The notes: generated by a model from the letters alone, not told the origin. A stretch of 21,633 nt of DNA from JANNGZ01 sp031404155 (GCA_031404155.1 JANNGZ010000224.1:1-21633); one strand, 5' to 3'. Counted from the stretch's first letter, positions 8,120 through 16,034 are shown. Numbers and translations: made by a program.

Positions 8120-8804
8120 GCCAGAACCGATCATCTCCGTACAACGCATCAGCAAGCAGGTGGCCGACTCCACCGGCACCTTGACGATTCTCCACGAGAT
8201 CAGCTTCACGCTCGCCGAGCGCGAGTCGGTGGCGATCGTCGGCGCTTCGGGCTCGGGCAAGAGCACGCTGCTGTCGATCCTGGCGGGGCTGGACGTGCCG
8301 ACGCAGGGCAGCGTGCGCCTCGCGGGTGTGGAGCTGTTTGCGCTCGACGAAGACGCACGCGCTGCGGTGCGCGCGCAGAAGGTCGGCTTCGTGTTCCAGA
8401 GCTTTCAGCTGCTCTCCAACCTCACCGCGCTGGAAAACGTGATGCTGCCGCTGGAACTGCTCGGCCGCAACGACGCGCGTGCGCAGGCGCGCGAGATGCT
8501 CGGGCGCGTCGGTTTGAGCGAGCGCCTGTCGCATTACCCCCGGGTGCTCTCGGGCGGTGAGCAGCAGCGGGTGGCGCTGGCGCGCGCCTTCGTGGTGAAG
8601 CCCGCGGTGCTGCTCGCCGACGAGCCCACCGGCAGCCTGGATTTCGCCACCGGGGAAAAGGTGATGGAGCTGATCTTCGAGATGAACCGCGAGGCCGGCA
8701 CCACGCTCGTGCTGGTGACCCACGACCCCGCCATCGCGTCGCGCTGCGACCGGCAATTGCGGATTGAAGCGGGGGCCCTGGTTGACTCCGAGGGTCGCGG
8801 GTAA
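8118..8804 (+). CDS. ybbA: ABC transporter ATPase, YbbA/LolD-like
   Basis: A 228-residue ATP-binding subunit of the MacB/LolD/YbbA class, which usually works with an FtsX-like permease on lipids, lipoproteins or peptides at the inner membrane. Walker A is GASGSGKST (42-50), the Q-loop is in FVFQSFQLL, the signature is LSGGEQQRVALARA (from 144), Walker B is VLLADEPTGSLD (Asp168, Glu169), and the H-loop His is in LVTHD. All ATPase motifs look functional. ATG 8118 lies inside the start region of the divergent tesA, and no clear Shine-Dalgarno is visible. In Escherichia coli ybbA is followed by the permease gene ybbP; here a gene remnant and then an opposite-strand operon follow, so the ATPase is without an adjacent permease. 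Confidence 0.9.
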   Translation: MPEPIISVQRISKQVADSTGTLTILHEISFTLAERESVAIVGASGSGKSTLLSILAGLDVPTQGSVRLAGVELFALDEDARAAVRAQKVGFVFQSFQLLSNLTALENVMLPLELLGRNDARAQAREMLGRVGLSERLSHYPRVLSGGEQQRVALARAFVVKPAVLLADEPTGSLDFATGEKVMELIFEMNREAGTTLVLVTHDPAIASRCDRQLRIEAGALVDSEGRG

Positions 8805-8807
8805 GCG

Positions 8808-8933
8808 CCCGAAGTCACCTTCAGCGAGATCCGCCGCTGGACCGTGCTGCCCCGCGGCGGCCACGTCGCGGCTAGGGGGGAGCCCGAAGTCCCGGCCCAC
8901 GAGTTCCGCGAGTTCTTCCGGCCACTGCGCTGA
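8808..8933 (+). pseudogene. C-terminal remnant of an epoxide-hydrolase-like alpha/beta hydrolase
   Basis: Forty-one codons with no start and no upstream body, ending in TGA at 8931-8933. The translation includes SEIRRWTVLPRGGHVAARGE and ends EFREFFRPLR. From memory this matches the C-terminal end of EHN-type epoxide hydrolases, where the catalytic His sits in a PRGGHF-like motif and the chain ends in FFR-like residues. It begins right after the ATPase stop and in the same frame, as if a deletion fused the tail of a lost gene to the end of this one. The family assignment rests on this short motif only. Confidence 0.6.
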
Positions 8934-8957
8934 TGGCGGCGAAATTCGCCAGCGGTC

Positions 8958-8990
8958 ATCAGAAGAGGAAGGGGCTGCAAAAGCAGCCCC
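8958..8990 (-). terminator. Intrinsic terminator of the selO-msrB-yciB-bolA-ppiC operon
   Basis: GGGGCTGC, AAAA, GCAGCCCC (8971-8990) is a perfect 8-bp GC-rich stem with a tetraloop. Read on the minus strand it lies about 45 bases after the ppiC stop and is followed by TTCCTCTTCT, a pyrimidine/T-rich tail. On the plus strand no T-run follows, so it fits the minus-strand operon better. Confidence 0.7.
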
Positions 8991-9034
8991 ATCAGGTAAG
9001 GGTTACTGACGGCGACCCGACTTCGTTGTGGTCG

Positions 9035-9826
9035 CTATTGAAACTTGTAGTCGGTTTTCGCCTTGCTGCGCAGCTCGTCCTGGAACTTCTGCATCTGCCC
9101 CTGCTTCAGCGACTGCAGGATCTGCGGCTTGAGTTCCTCCAGCGACGGCACCTGCGCCTCGCGGGTGTCCTCGAGCTTGATGATGTGAAAGCCGAACTGG
9201 CTCTTCACCGGCGCGTCGGTGGTTTCGCCCTTCTTCAGCTTGGTCATCGCCTGCGTGAACTCGGGCACGTAGCTGCCGCCGCTGGCCCAGTCCAGGTCGC
9301 CGCCGTTCTGGCCCGAGCCCGGGTCCTTCGAATGTTTCTTGGCCAGCTCGTCGAACTTGGCGCCACCCTTCAACTGCACCAGCAGGGCCTTGGCTTCGTC
9401 TTCCTTCTCGACCAGGATATGCCGCGCCCGGTACTCGGTGCCGGCAGGCTGCTGCGCCTTGAACTTTTCGTATTCGGCTTTGACGTCGGTATCGCTCACC
9501 GCGGCCTTTTTCTCGACATCCACGCGCAGCAGGTCGAGCAGGATGCGCTGGCGCGCGAGTTCCATCTGCGCACGGTAGTCGGGCGAGGCCGCGAGGCCGC
9601 GGCGCTCGGCTTCCTGGGCGAAGATTTCCTGCATCACCACCGCGTCCCGGGCGCGCTTTTCGATGTCCGGCGGCAGCTGCTGGCCCGAGCGTTGCGCCTG
9701 GGTGAGGAGGGCGTCGACACGCGCCTTGGGCACTGCCTTGCCGTTGACGGTGGCGATGTTCTGCGCCATCGCGCCGAAGCAGGCGAGGGCCAACGACGCG
9801 GCCACGGCGTGGGTCTTCAAATTCAT
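9035..9826 (-). CDS. Parvulin-type peptidyl-prolyl cis-trans isomerase, exported
   Basis: A periplasmic foldase of the PpiC/SurA family, 263 aa, that isomerises Xaa-Pro bonds and aids outer-membrane protein folding. The ATG at 9826 follows GAAAGG at eight bases and gives a signal peptide (THAVAASLALACFGAMA). Residues about 30-125 form an N-terminal helical chaperone region. The parvulin domain follows (from about 130), with the conserved RARHILV strand, FDELAKKHSKDPGSGQNGGDL, and SQFGFHIIKLED at its end. A basic, Gln-rich C-terminal helix closes the protein. It is the last gene of the minus-strand operon, 58 bases after bolA, and is followed by a terminator hairpin. Confidence 0.9.
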   Translation of the reverse strand: MNLKTHAVAASLALACFGAMAQNIATVNGKAVPKARVDALLTQAQRSGQQLPPDIEKRARDAVVMQEIFAQEAERRGLAASPDYRAQMELARQRILLDLLRVDVEKKAAVSDTDVKAEYEKFKAQQPAGTEYRARHILVEKEDEAKALLVQLKGGAKFDELAKKHSKDPGSGQNGGDLDWASGGSYVPEFTQAMTKLKKGETTDAPVKSQFGFHIIKLEDTREAQVPSLEELKPQILQSLKQGQMQKFQDELRSKAKTDYKFQ

Positions 9827-9884
9827 GGGGAGAAACCTTTCGAGGGGAGCGGGTCGCCGCGGATGCAATGCCACGCGGCGAGGG

Positions 9885-10157
9885 TCAGGACGAGCTTTCG
9901 TCAGGCGCGCGAGCCTCGATGGCCAGCGCATGAATGCCCTCGGGGATGAGGGTAGCGAGGGCACTATACACGAGGCGATGCCGCGCCACGCGGCTCGCGC
10001 CGGCGAAGTTCTGGCTCGTGATCCGCACCGTGAAATGGCGGCCTTCGCGGGCCCCCGCGTGGCCGGCATGCAGGTGGCTGTCGTCCTGGACTTCGAGCGT
10101 CAAGGGCGCGAGCGCGGCGCGCAGCGCGGCGTCGATTTGCGAGGCGGAGACGGCCAT
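9885..10157 (-). CDS. bolA: BolA family protein
   Basis: A 90-residue BolA-type protein. Family members act with monothiol glutaredoxins in Fe-S cluster handling and as stress or morphology regulators. The diagnostic block is present: DDSHLHAGHAGA, then RHFTVRITSQNF, then SRVARHRLVYSAL, including the conserved helix-turn-helix-like stretch and a conserved His that can bind a cluster. ATG 10157 (MAVSASQID) fits the family start; the frame extends 18 codons further upstream with unlikely content. It lies 22 bases after yciB and 58 before the isomerase gene, in one operon. No glutaredoxin gene is in the window. Confidence 0.9.
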   Translation of the reverse strand: MAVSASQIDAALRAALAPLTLEVQDDSHLHAGHAGAREGRHFTVRITSQNFAGASRVARHRLVYSALATLIPEGIHALAIEARAPDESSS

Positions 10158-10179
10158 GGTCGGTGGCGATGCGCAGGGC

Positions 10180-10842
10180 TCAGCGCTGCGAGTCGGGCGA
10201 GGGCTTGGCATCGGCGCCGAGGCCGCCGTCGTCCTTAAGGAAGCGGCTCAGGTACAGGCCCTGCGCCAGCGTGAACAGCAGCATCAGCCCGATGCCGCCG
10301 AAGAGCTTGAAGTTGACCCAGGTGTCGGTGGAGAAGGTGTAGGCCACCCAGATGTTGAGAAGCCCCATCACGCCGAAGAATCCGACCCAGGCGGCGTTGA
10401 GGCGTTGCCACACCCGCGCCGGCAGTTGCAGCTGTTCGCCCAGCAACACCCGCAACAGGTTCTTGCCGAACAGCAGCGGGCTGAGCAGGAAGGCCAGGCC
10501 CATCACCCAGTACAGAACACTCGGCTTCCACTTGATGAAGGTCTCGCTGTGGAACCAGATCGTCAAGCCGCCGAGCACCACCACCAGGCCCAGGCTCACC
10601 CACAGCATCAGGTCGACCTTCTTGCCGCGCGCGGCCAGGAAGGCGACCTGCGCGAGCGTGGCCACGATCACCACCACGGTAGCCAGCAGCACCGGCGCCT
10701 CTTCTGGGCCAACCGCGCCGCCCGAGACCAGGAAGCCGAAGTTCGACGCCGCGAAGGCGGCCGCCCATTCCTTGTTCGCCCCCGCGTATTTGAACGCGGT
10801 GAAGAACAGGATGATCGGAAGGAAGTCGAAGAGGAGCTTCAT
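10180..10842 (-). CDS. yciB: Inner-membrane septation protein A (YciB/IspZ family)
   Basis: A 220-residue integral membrane protein. The family starts MK-LLFDFLPIILFF, exactly as here (MKLLFDFLPIILFFTAFKY), and has about five or six membrane segments, all visible (for example LLATVVVIVATLAQVAFLAA, LMLWVSLGLVVVLGGLTIWF, PSVLYWVMGLAFLLSPLLFG). Conserved WKPSVLYW and AWVGFFGVMGLLNIWVAY are present. Members influence cell length and septation and interact with cell-elongation proteins. The start ATG overlaps the stop of msrB as ATGA, indicating translational coupling. Confidence 0.93.
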   Translation of the reverse strand: MKLLFDFLPIILFFTAFKYAGANKEWAAAFAASNFGFLVSGGAVGPEEAPVLLATVVVIVATLAQVAFLAARGKKVDLMLWVSLGLVVVLGGLTIWFHSETFIKWKPSVLYWVMGLAFLLSPLLFGKNLLRVLLGEQLQLPARVWQRLNAAWVGFFGVMGLLNIWVAYTFSTDTWVNFKLFGGIGLMLLFTLAQGLYLSRFLKDDGGLGADAKPSPDSQR

Positions 10843-11282
10843 TTCGGCGCGAAGTCTATCGCTGCCGAGTTGATGCAAAACCTCTCCCCGGTGGGCTCGG
10901 GGCCGTCAGGAAACACATGGCCGAGGTGCGAGCCGCATCGGTTGCAGCGCACCTCCACCCGCACCATGCCGTGCGAGCTGTCGACGATGCGCTCGACGAT
11001 TTCGGCGTTCACCGGCGCGCAGTAGCTCGGCCAGCCGCAGCCGGCGTCGAATTTGGTGCCGCTCTCGAACAGCGGCGTACCGCAGCCGACGCAGTTGTAG
11101 CGGCCATCGTCGAAATGGTCCCAGTACTTGCCGCTGAAGGCGCGCTCGGTGGCGGCATGGCGAGCCACCTGGTACTGCATCGGCTCGAGCGCCGCGCGCC
11201 ACTCGGCGTCGCTCCTGTGCACCGCATAGCGCGGGTCGTCGTGGTCGTGCGGCGCTTGCGGCTTGGGGTTTGGTGCGTTCAT
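10839..11282 (-). CDS. msrB: Peptide-methionine (R)-S-oxide reductase
   Basis: Repairs methionine-R-sulfoxide in proteins using thioredoxin, 147 aa, cytoplasmic (no signal peptide). The four zinc-binding Cys are in NCVGCG (Cys64, Cys67) and CNRCG (Cys113, Cys116). The catalytic Cys136 is in ERFCINS, in the family position that is selenocysteine in mammalian MSRB1. Another Cys (82) in GCGWPSY may help with recycling. Both ends overlap neighbours: its ATG overlaps the selO TGA, and its TGA overlaps the yciB ATG. The first 20 residues are a flexible, His/Asp/Pro-rich tail. Confidence 0.95.
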   Translation of the reverse strand: MNAPNPKPQAPHDHDDPRYAVHRSDAEWRAALEPMQYQVARHAATERAFSGKYWDHFDDGRYNCVGCGTPLFESGTKFDAGCGWPSYCAPVNAEIVERIVDSSHGMVRVEVRCNRCGSHLGHVFPDGPEPTGERFCINSAAIDFAPK

Positions 11283-12796
11283 GAAGAGCAGCTCACTTCG
11301 AGGTGTTGCGCCCAGTCGGGCGGGAAGCCGGCGTAGGCCTCGTGTTCGGCTTGTTCGTCGAAGGGCGATTCGAGAACTTTCAGCAGGGTTTGTATCGGCG
11401 CGAAGTCGCCGCCCTGGGCGGTTTGGATCGCGTACTGCGCCAAATGGTTTCGCAGCACGAACTTCGGGTTCACGCGGTTCATGCGGGCGGCACGTTCGCT
11501 GTCGATGCTCTGTTCCTGCAACAGGCGCTGCTGATAGCGCGCGGCCCAGGCGTCGAAGGCGGCACGGTCGATGAAGAGGTCGCGCAGTGGCTCGCTGGTC
11601 GCCGCCGGGGCGGTCGAGAACGAGGCCAGGCGGCGAAACACGATCGTGAAGTCGACTCGGTCGGTGGCCAGCAGGCGCATGAAGTCGTCGACCAGCGCGG
11701 TGTCTTCGTCCTGCGCGCCCAGCAGCCCCAGCTTGGCCCGCATGTTGGCGTTCAAGCGCTCGGGGAAAACCTGCCGATACGGTTCCAGCGCCGCAAGCGC
11801 TTCGTCCTGCTCTGCAAAAAGAGGCAGCAGCGCCTGCGCCAGCGCATGCAGGTTCCAGAACGCGACGTTGGGTTGGCGCCCGTAGGCGTAGCGGCCCTGG
11901 TGGTCGGAGTGGTTGCAGATATGCCCGGGGTCGAAGGCATCGAGGAAACCGAAGGGGCCGTAGTCGATCGTCAGGCCCAGGATCGACATGTTGTCGGTGT
12001 TCATCACCCCGTGGCAAAAGCCCACCGCCTGCCAGGCGGCCACCATCGCCGCGGTGCGCCGGGTCACTTCCTCGAGCATCGCGGCGACCGGGTTGCGGGC
12101 CTCGCGCGCTGCGGGGTAGAAGCGGTCGATCACCGCATCTGCCAGTTGGCGCAGCCCGGCCAGGTCACTCGCGGTGTGGGTGAAGTGTTCGAAGTGCCCG
12201 AAGCGGATGAAGCTCGGCGCCACGCGCGTCACCACCGCCGCGGTTTCCACGGTCTCGCGCCGCACCGGCTGCGGCGAGCCGATCACCGCCAGCGCGCGGG
12301 TGGTCGGGATGCCGAGCGCGTGCATCGCCTCGGAACAGAGGAACTCGCGGATCGACGAACGCAGCACCGCGCGGCCGTCGCCCATACGCGAAAACGGCGT
12401 CAGGCCGGCGCCCTTGATCTGCACCTCCATCGCGTTGCCCTGCGGGTCGGCCCAGTCGCCGAGCAGCAACGCTCGGCCGTCGCCCAGTTGGCCGGCCCAG
12501 ACACCGAACTGGTGGCCCGAATACACGGTGGCGCGCGGCGGTACGCCGGCGGGCAGGGCATTCCCCGCGAGCAGCGCGAGGGCCTCGTCGCCGCGCATCC
12601 AGTCGGCGATGCCGAGCGCATCGGCGAGCGCGTCGCTGCGGGCCACCCAATGCGGCTCGGACAGCGCTTGCGGCAGTTGGGGCACCGAGAACTTGTCGCC
12701 CAGGCCGGCAACGAACGAGGGCTCGCGCCAACGCGGCGGGCTTGCGTCGGAGAGCGCCGCAAAGGCAGGGCCCGAGGTTTCGGCGGCGAAGTTCAT
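11279..12796 (-). CDS. selO: SelO/YdiU protein adenylyltransferase (pseudokinase fold)
   Basis: A 505-residue member of the SelO (YdiU/UPF0061) family, which transfers AMP from ATP to Ser, Thr or Tyr of target proteins and is linked to redox homeostasis. Family hallmarks are visible: the YSGHQFGVWAGQLGDGRA block, IKGAGLTPFSRMGDGRAVLR with the nucleotide-binding residues, REFLCSEAMHALGIPTTRAL, and GVMNTDNMSI followed by IDYGPFGFLD, the metal-binding region. The C-terminus ends EVSCSS, with Cys503 in the antepenultimate position that is selenocysteine in vertebrate SELENOO. ATG 12796 gives a family-like start; the frame runs 88 codons further upstream into the divergent gene and is rejected. 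It is first in the operon and its stop overlaps the msrB start as ATGA. Confidence 0.94.
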   Translation of the reverse strand: MNFAAETSGPAFAALSDASPPRWREPSFVAGLGDKFSVPQLPQALSEPHWVARSDALADALGIADWMRGDEALALLAGNALPAGVPPRATVYSGHQFGVWAGQLGDGRALLLGDWADPQGNAMEVQIKGAGLTPFSRMGDGRAVLRSSIREFLCSEAMHALGIPTTRALAVIGSPQPVRRETVETAAVVTRVAPSFIRFGHFEHFTHTASDLAGLRQLADAVIDRFYPAAREARNPVAAMLEEVTRRTAAMVAAWQAVGFCHGVMNTDNMSILGLTIDYGPFGFLDAFDPGHICNHSDHQGRYAYGRQPNVAFWNLHALAQALLPLFAEQDEALAALEPYRQVFPERLNANMRAKLGLLGAQDEDTALVDDFMRLLATDRVDFTIVFRRLASFSTAPAATSEPLRDLFIDRAAFDAWAARYQQRLLQEQSIDSERAARMNRVNPKFVLRNHLAQYAIQTAQGGDFAPIQTLLKVLESPFDEQAEHEAYAGFPPDWAQHLEVSCSS

Positions 12797-12850
12797 CGGC
12801 GCATTGTCCGTCGCCCGGGGAAGGGCAGCGGTGCATGGGGGAATCACGCT

Positions 12851-12880
12851 TTGACAGCGCCCTTGGCCGGCTTTGATACT
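12851..12880 (+). promoter_or_regulatory. Candidate sigma70 promoter for the acyl-CoA ligase gene
   Basis: A perfect -35 hexamer TTGACA (12851-12856) is followed, 18 bases later, by GATACT (12875-12880), four of six matches to the -10 consensus. Transcription would start near 12887, leaving a leader of about 32 bases with GGAG before ATG 12919. It lies in the 122-base gap between divergent selO and the ligase gene; no equally clear promoter was seen for selO. Confidence 0.6.
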
Positions 12881-12918
12881 GTTCGCGACCCTTGACCATG
12901 ACGCCACCGGAGACTTCC

Positions 12919-14547
12919 ATGCTCGGCCTGATGCAAAACCAAGCGCTGCTGATCTCGGACCTGATCCGCTTTGCCGCGCGCCACCACTACGACGGTGAAA
13001 TCGTCTCGCGGCGTGTCGAAGGCGACCTGCACCGCTGCAACTACCGCGAGGTGGAGGCACGTTCGCGGCGCGTGGCGCAAGCGCTCGACCGCCTCGGCCT
13101 GGCCTTCAGCGACCGCGTCGCCACCCTGGCCTGGAACGGCTACCGGCACCTGGAGTTGTACTTCGGCGTCTCCGGCAGCGGCCGGGTGCTGCACACGATC
13201 AACCCGCGCCTGGCGCCGGACCAGGTGGCCTGGATCGCCAACCATGCCGAAGACCAGGTGCTGTGTTTCGACATGAGCTTCCTGCCGATCGTGAAGGCGG
13301 TGTGGAGCAAGTGCACCACGGTCAAACATTGGGTGGCCCTGTGCGACGCCGCGGCGCTGCCTGCCGACACCGGCATCCCCGGCCTGCGCAGCTACGAGGC
13401 CTGGCTCGGCGCTGAAAGCGGCGACTACGCCTGGCCGAGCTTCGACGAGAACTCCGCCGCGGTGATGTGCTACACCAGCGGCACCACCGGCAACCCCAAG
13501 GGTGCGCTCTACAGCCACCGCTCCACCGTGCTGCACGCCTATGCCGGGGCGATGGGCGACGCGGTGGGCATCACCGGGCGCGACAGCGTGTTGCCGGTGG
13601 TGCCGATGTTCCATGTCAACGCCTGGGGCATCCCGTACATCGCGGCGATGACCGGCGCGAAGCTGGTGTTCCCGGGCGCCGCGCTGGACGGCAAGTCGGT
13701 CTACGAGCTGATGGAGTCCGAGCGGGTCACGCTCTCGGCCGGAGTGCCCACCGTGTGGCTCGGCCTGCTCAACCACATGGGCCAGCATGGCCTGAAGCTG
13801 ACCACGATGAAGCGCACCGTGATCGGCGGCTCGGCCTGCCCGCCGGCAATGATCAAGGCCTTCCGCGACGACTACGGTATCTCGGTGCTGCACGCCTGGG
13901 GCATGACCGAGATGTCGCCGATCGGCACCGTGTGTACGCTGAAGATCAAACACGATGCGCTGACCGCCGACGAGCGCTTGGGCATCATGGCCAAGCAGGG
14001 CCGCGCGGTGTTCGGCGTCGAGATGAAAATCGTCGACCCCGACGGCAACGAGCTGCGCTGGGACGGCCAGGCCAGCGGCGACCTGTTGGTCAAGGGCCCT
14101 TGGATCATCTCCAGCTACTTCAAGGGCGAGGGCGGCGACCCGCTGGTGGCCGGCGGCTGGTTCCCCACCGGCGACGTGGCCGCAATCGACCCCGACGGTT
14201 TTTTGCAGATCACCGACCGCAGCAAGGACGTGATCAAGTCCGGCGGCGAGTGGATCAGCTCGATCGATATCGAAAACGTGGCCATGGCCCACCCGGCGGT
14301 GGCGATGGCGGCGTGCATCGCGGTGCCGCACCCGAAGTGGGACGAGCGGCCGCTGCTGGTGGTGGTGGTGAAACCCGGCGCCGAGGCCAGCCGCGCGGAG
14401 TTGCTGGCCTTCTTCGACGGCAAGGTGGCCAAGTGGCAGGTGCCCGACGACGTGGCCTTCGTCGACGCCATCCCGCTCGGCGCCACCGGCAAAATGCAGA
14501 AGATGAAGCTGCGCGAGCAGTTCAAGGACTACCGCCTTCCTGCCTGA
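12919..14547 (+). CDS. AMP-forming fatty acyl-CoA ligase, AlkK-like
   Basis: Activates a carboxylic acid (probably medium or long chain) to its CoA thioester via an acyl-adenylate, 542 aa. Motif A5-like YTSGTTGNPKG starts at residue 185, the central GMTE motif is in HAWGMTEMSP, WFPTGD holds the ribose-binding Asp419, and the C-terminal catalytic Lys525 is in GATGKMQK. I chose ATG 12919 because GGAG sits six bases upstream and because the family (AlkK-type) starts MLGLMQ; ATG 12898 and TTG 12892 are in frame but fall very close to the predicted transcript start. It precedes an ABC importer and, further on, a beta-oxidation enzyme, which fits uptake and activation of an acid. The exact substrate is not readable from sequence. 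Confidence 0.92.
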   Translation: MLGLMQNQALLISDLIRFAARHHYDGEIVSRRVEGDLHRCNYREVEARSRRVAQALDRLGLAFSDRVATLAWNGYRHLELYFGVSGSGRVLHTINPRLAPDQVAWIANHAEDQVLCFDMSFLPIVKAVWSKCTTVKHWVALCDAAALPADTGIPGLRSYEAWLGAESGDYAWPSFDENSAAVMCYTSGTTGNPKGALYSHRSTVLHAYAGAMGDAVGITGRDSVLPVVPMFHVNAWGIPYIAAMTGAKLVFPGAALDGKSVYELMESERVTLSAGVPTVWLGLLNHMGQHGLKLTTMKRTVIGGSACPPAMIKAFRDDYGISVLHAWGMTEMSPIGTVCTLKIKHDALTADERLGIMAKQGRAVFGVEMKIVDPDGNELRWDGQASGDLLVKGPWIISSYFKGEGGDPLVAGGWFPTGDVAAIDPDGFLQITDRSKDVIKSGGEWISSIDIENVAMAHPAVAMAACIAVPHPKWDERPLLVVVVKPGAEASRAELLAFFDGKVAKWQVPDDVAFVDAIPLGATGKMQKMKLREQFKDYRLPA

Positions 14548-14563
14548 AGCTGCACCCCTTGTT

Positions 14564-14588
14564 CCCGGGGGCAGTTGATCGCCCCGGG
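14564..14588 (+). other. GC-rich hairpin between the ligase and SBP genes
   Basis: CCCGGGG (14564-14570) pairs with CCCCGGG (14582-14588) over an 11-base loop, 17 bases after the ligase stop. No T-tract follows, so it may be a weak terminator or an mRNA-processing or stability element. The rest of the 127-base gap holds only the ribosome binding site of the next gene. Confidence 0.4.
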
Positions 14589-14674
14589 GCAATCCCTGAA
14601 GCCACATGGCTTGCGCAGGCATTAATGTCCAAGGTGGACCAATGACTTGACGCTTTCGAACCAGGAGACCTGCT

Positions 14675-15934
14675 ATGACCCCTAAATTCAACCGACTGAA
14701 TGGCCAACTGAGCGGCCTGATGGCAGCCACGCTCGTGGTCTGCTCCGGCGCCGCATTCGCGCAAAAGGGCGAGACGGTCAAGATCGCGTGGATCGACGGC
14801 ATGTCGGGTCCGTTTGCCAATATCGGCAACAACATGATCCGCACCTTCCAGCATGTGTCGGCGCGCGAGTCCAACAACGTCGCGGGCGTCAAGTTCGAGA
14901 TCGTGCCCTTCGACAGCAAGGGCTCGCCGCAGGAGAGCCTGAATGTGCTCAAGGCGGCCACCGACCAGGGCATTCGCTACGTCGCCCAAGGTAACAGTTC
15001 GGCGATCGCCGGCGCGCTCATCGACGCGATCAACAAGCACAACGAACGCAACCCGGGCAAGGAAGTTGTCTTCTTCAACTACGCCGCGGTGGACCCCGAC
15101 CTGACCAACACCAAGTGCAGCTTCTGGCACTTCCGCTTCGACGCCGACACCAGCATGAAGATGGAGGCGATGACCACCTTCATGAAGGAGGACAAGGCGG
15201 TCAAGAACGTCTACCTGATCAACCAGAACTACGCACACGGCCAACAGGTGGCCTTGTTCGCCAAGGAAAACCTCGCCCGCAAGCGCCCCGACGTGAAGAT
15301 CGTCGGCGAAGACCTGCACCCGATCGGCCAAGTGAAGGACTTTGCGCCCTACGTGGCCAAGATGAAGGCCGCCGGCGCCGACACCGTGATCACCGGCAAC
15401 TGGGGCAATGACATGTCCCTGCTGATCAAGGCCGCCAAGGACGCGGGCCTCACCGCCAACTTCTACACCTATTACGCCGGCGCCGCGGGCACGCCCACCG
15501 TCATCGGCAACGCGATGGAGGGCAAGGTCAAGACGATCTATGGTTCGGCGCCCAACATCGGCGGCGATCATGGCAAGGTCTTCGACGAGTTCCGCGCCAA
15601 GTTCAACGAGGACTACTCGATGAGCACCGCCTACCACCTGTTCAAGCTGCTGCCCGCGGCGATGGCCAAGGCCAAGTCGACCGACCCGGTGAAGGTGGCC
15701 TTCGCGATGGAAGGCCTGACGGTGAACAGCTTTGCCGGCGAGGTCACGATGCGCAAGGCCGACCACCAGCTGCAGCAAAAGCTCTACCAGGCCACCTGGC
15801 GCAAGGTGGACGCCAAAAACAAGGTCAACATTGAAAACACCGGATTCACCTGGGTCGTGGAGCGTGAGTTCGAGCCTTTCGTGTCGAGCACGCCGACGTC
15901 TTGCCAGATGAAGCGGCCCAACGCCGCCGGCTGA
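14675..15934 (+). CDS. Periplasmic substrate-binding protein of a branched-chain amino-acid-type (HAAT) ABC importer
   Basis: The ligand-binding subunit of the importer encoded downstream, 419 aa with a Sec signal peptide (core LMAATLVVCSGAAFA, cut after Ala29). After it comes the family's first strand (KIAWIDGMSGPFANIG) and the Venus-flytrap fold of periplasmic-binding-protein type I: SSAIAGALIDAIN, then FFNYAAVDPDLTNTKCSFWHF, then VYLINQNYAHGQQV. AGGAGA lies about 8 bases before the ATG. It is longer than classic LivK and differs from it, so the ligand may not be a branched-chain amino acid; the acyl-CoA ligase upstream suggests a carboxylic acid (inference). A strong terminator after it probably keeps its expression above that of the membrane subunits. 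Confidence 0.88.
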   Translation: MTPKFNRLNGQLSGLMAATLVVCSGAAFAQKGETVKIAWIDGMSGPFANIGNNMIRTFQHVSARESNNVAGVKFEIVPFDSKGSPQESLNVLKAATDQGIRYVAQGNSSAIAGALIDAINKHNERNPGKEVVFFNYAAVDPDLTNTKCSFWHFRFDADTSMKMEAMTTFMKEDKAVKNVYLINQNYAHGQQVALFAKENLARKRPDVKIVGEDLHPIGQVKDFAPYVAKMKAAGADTVITGNWGNDMSLLIKAAKDAGLTANFYTYYAGAAGTPTVIGNAMEGKVKTIYGSAPNIGGDHGKVFDEFRAKFNEDYSMSTAYHLFKLLPAAMAKAKSTDPVKVAFAMEGLTVNSFAGEVTMRKADHQLQQKLYQATWRKVDAKNKVNIENTGFTWVVEREFEPFVSSTPTSCQMKRPNAAG

Positions 15935-16034
15935 ATGACCGCTCCCGGCTCGCTGCGCTCGCTTCGCCCCATGGCGGCGTTTGGTCAGCTCGAAAACGAC
16001 CTGGCGCTGGGCTGAGCCTGCATCTCTCCTGACC

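Noticed and set aside
8764..9009. 81-codon plus-strand frame across the ATPase end and the terminator
   Set aside because: Ser/Ala/Arg-rich without motif, overlaps the ATPase and the hairpin; the hydrolase remnant lies in a different frame.
11303..12895. 530-codon plus-strand frame opposite selO
   Set aside because: Composition is that of an antisense shadow (Arg/His/Gly/Val) and the opposite strand encodes a full SelO.
12844..14973. 709-codon minus-strand frame opposite the acyl-CoA ligase
   Set aside because: Low-information His/Arg/Ala/Val-rich translation with no domain; the plus strand carries all AMP-ligase motifs.
14522..15778. Minus-strand frame opposite the substrate-binding protein gene
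   Set aside because: No recognisable domain; the plus strand has a signal peptide, ribosome binding site and HAAT-family motifs.
15935..16034. Possible tiny ORF (ATG at 15971) between SBP and livH
   Set aside because: Only about 14 codons, no ribosome binding site; too weak to call, although a leader peptide cannot be wholly excluded.
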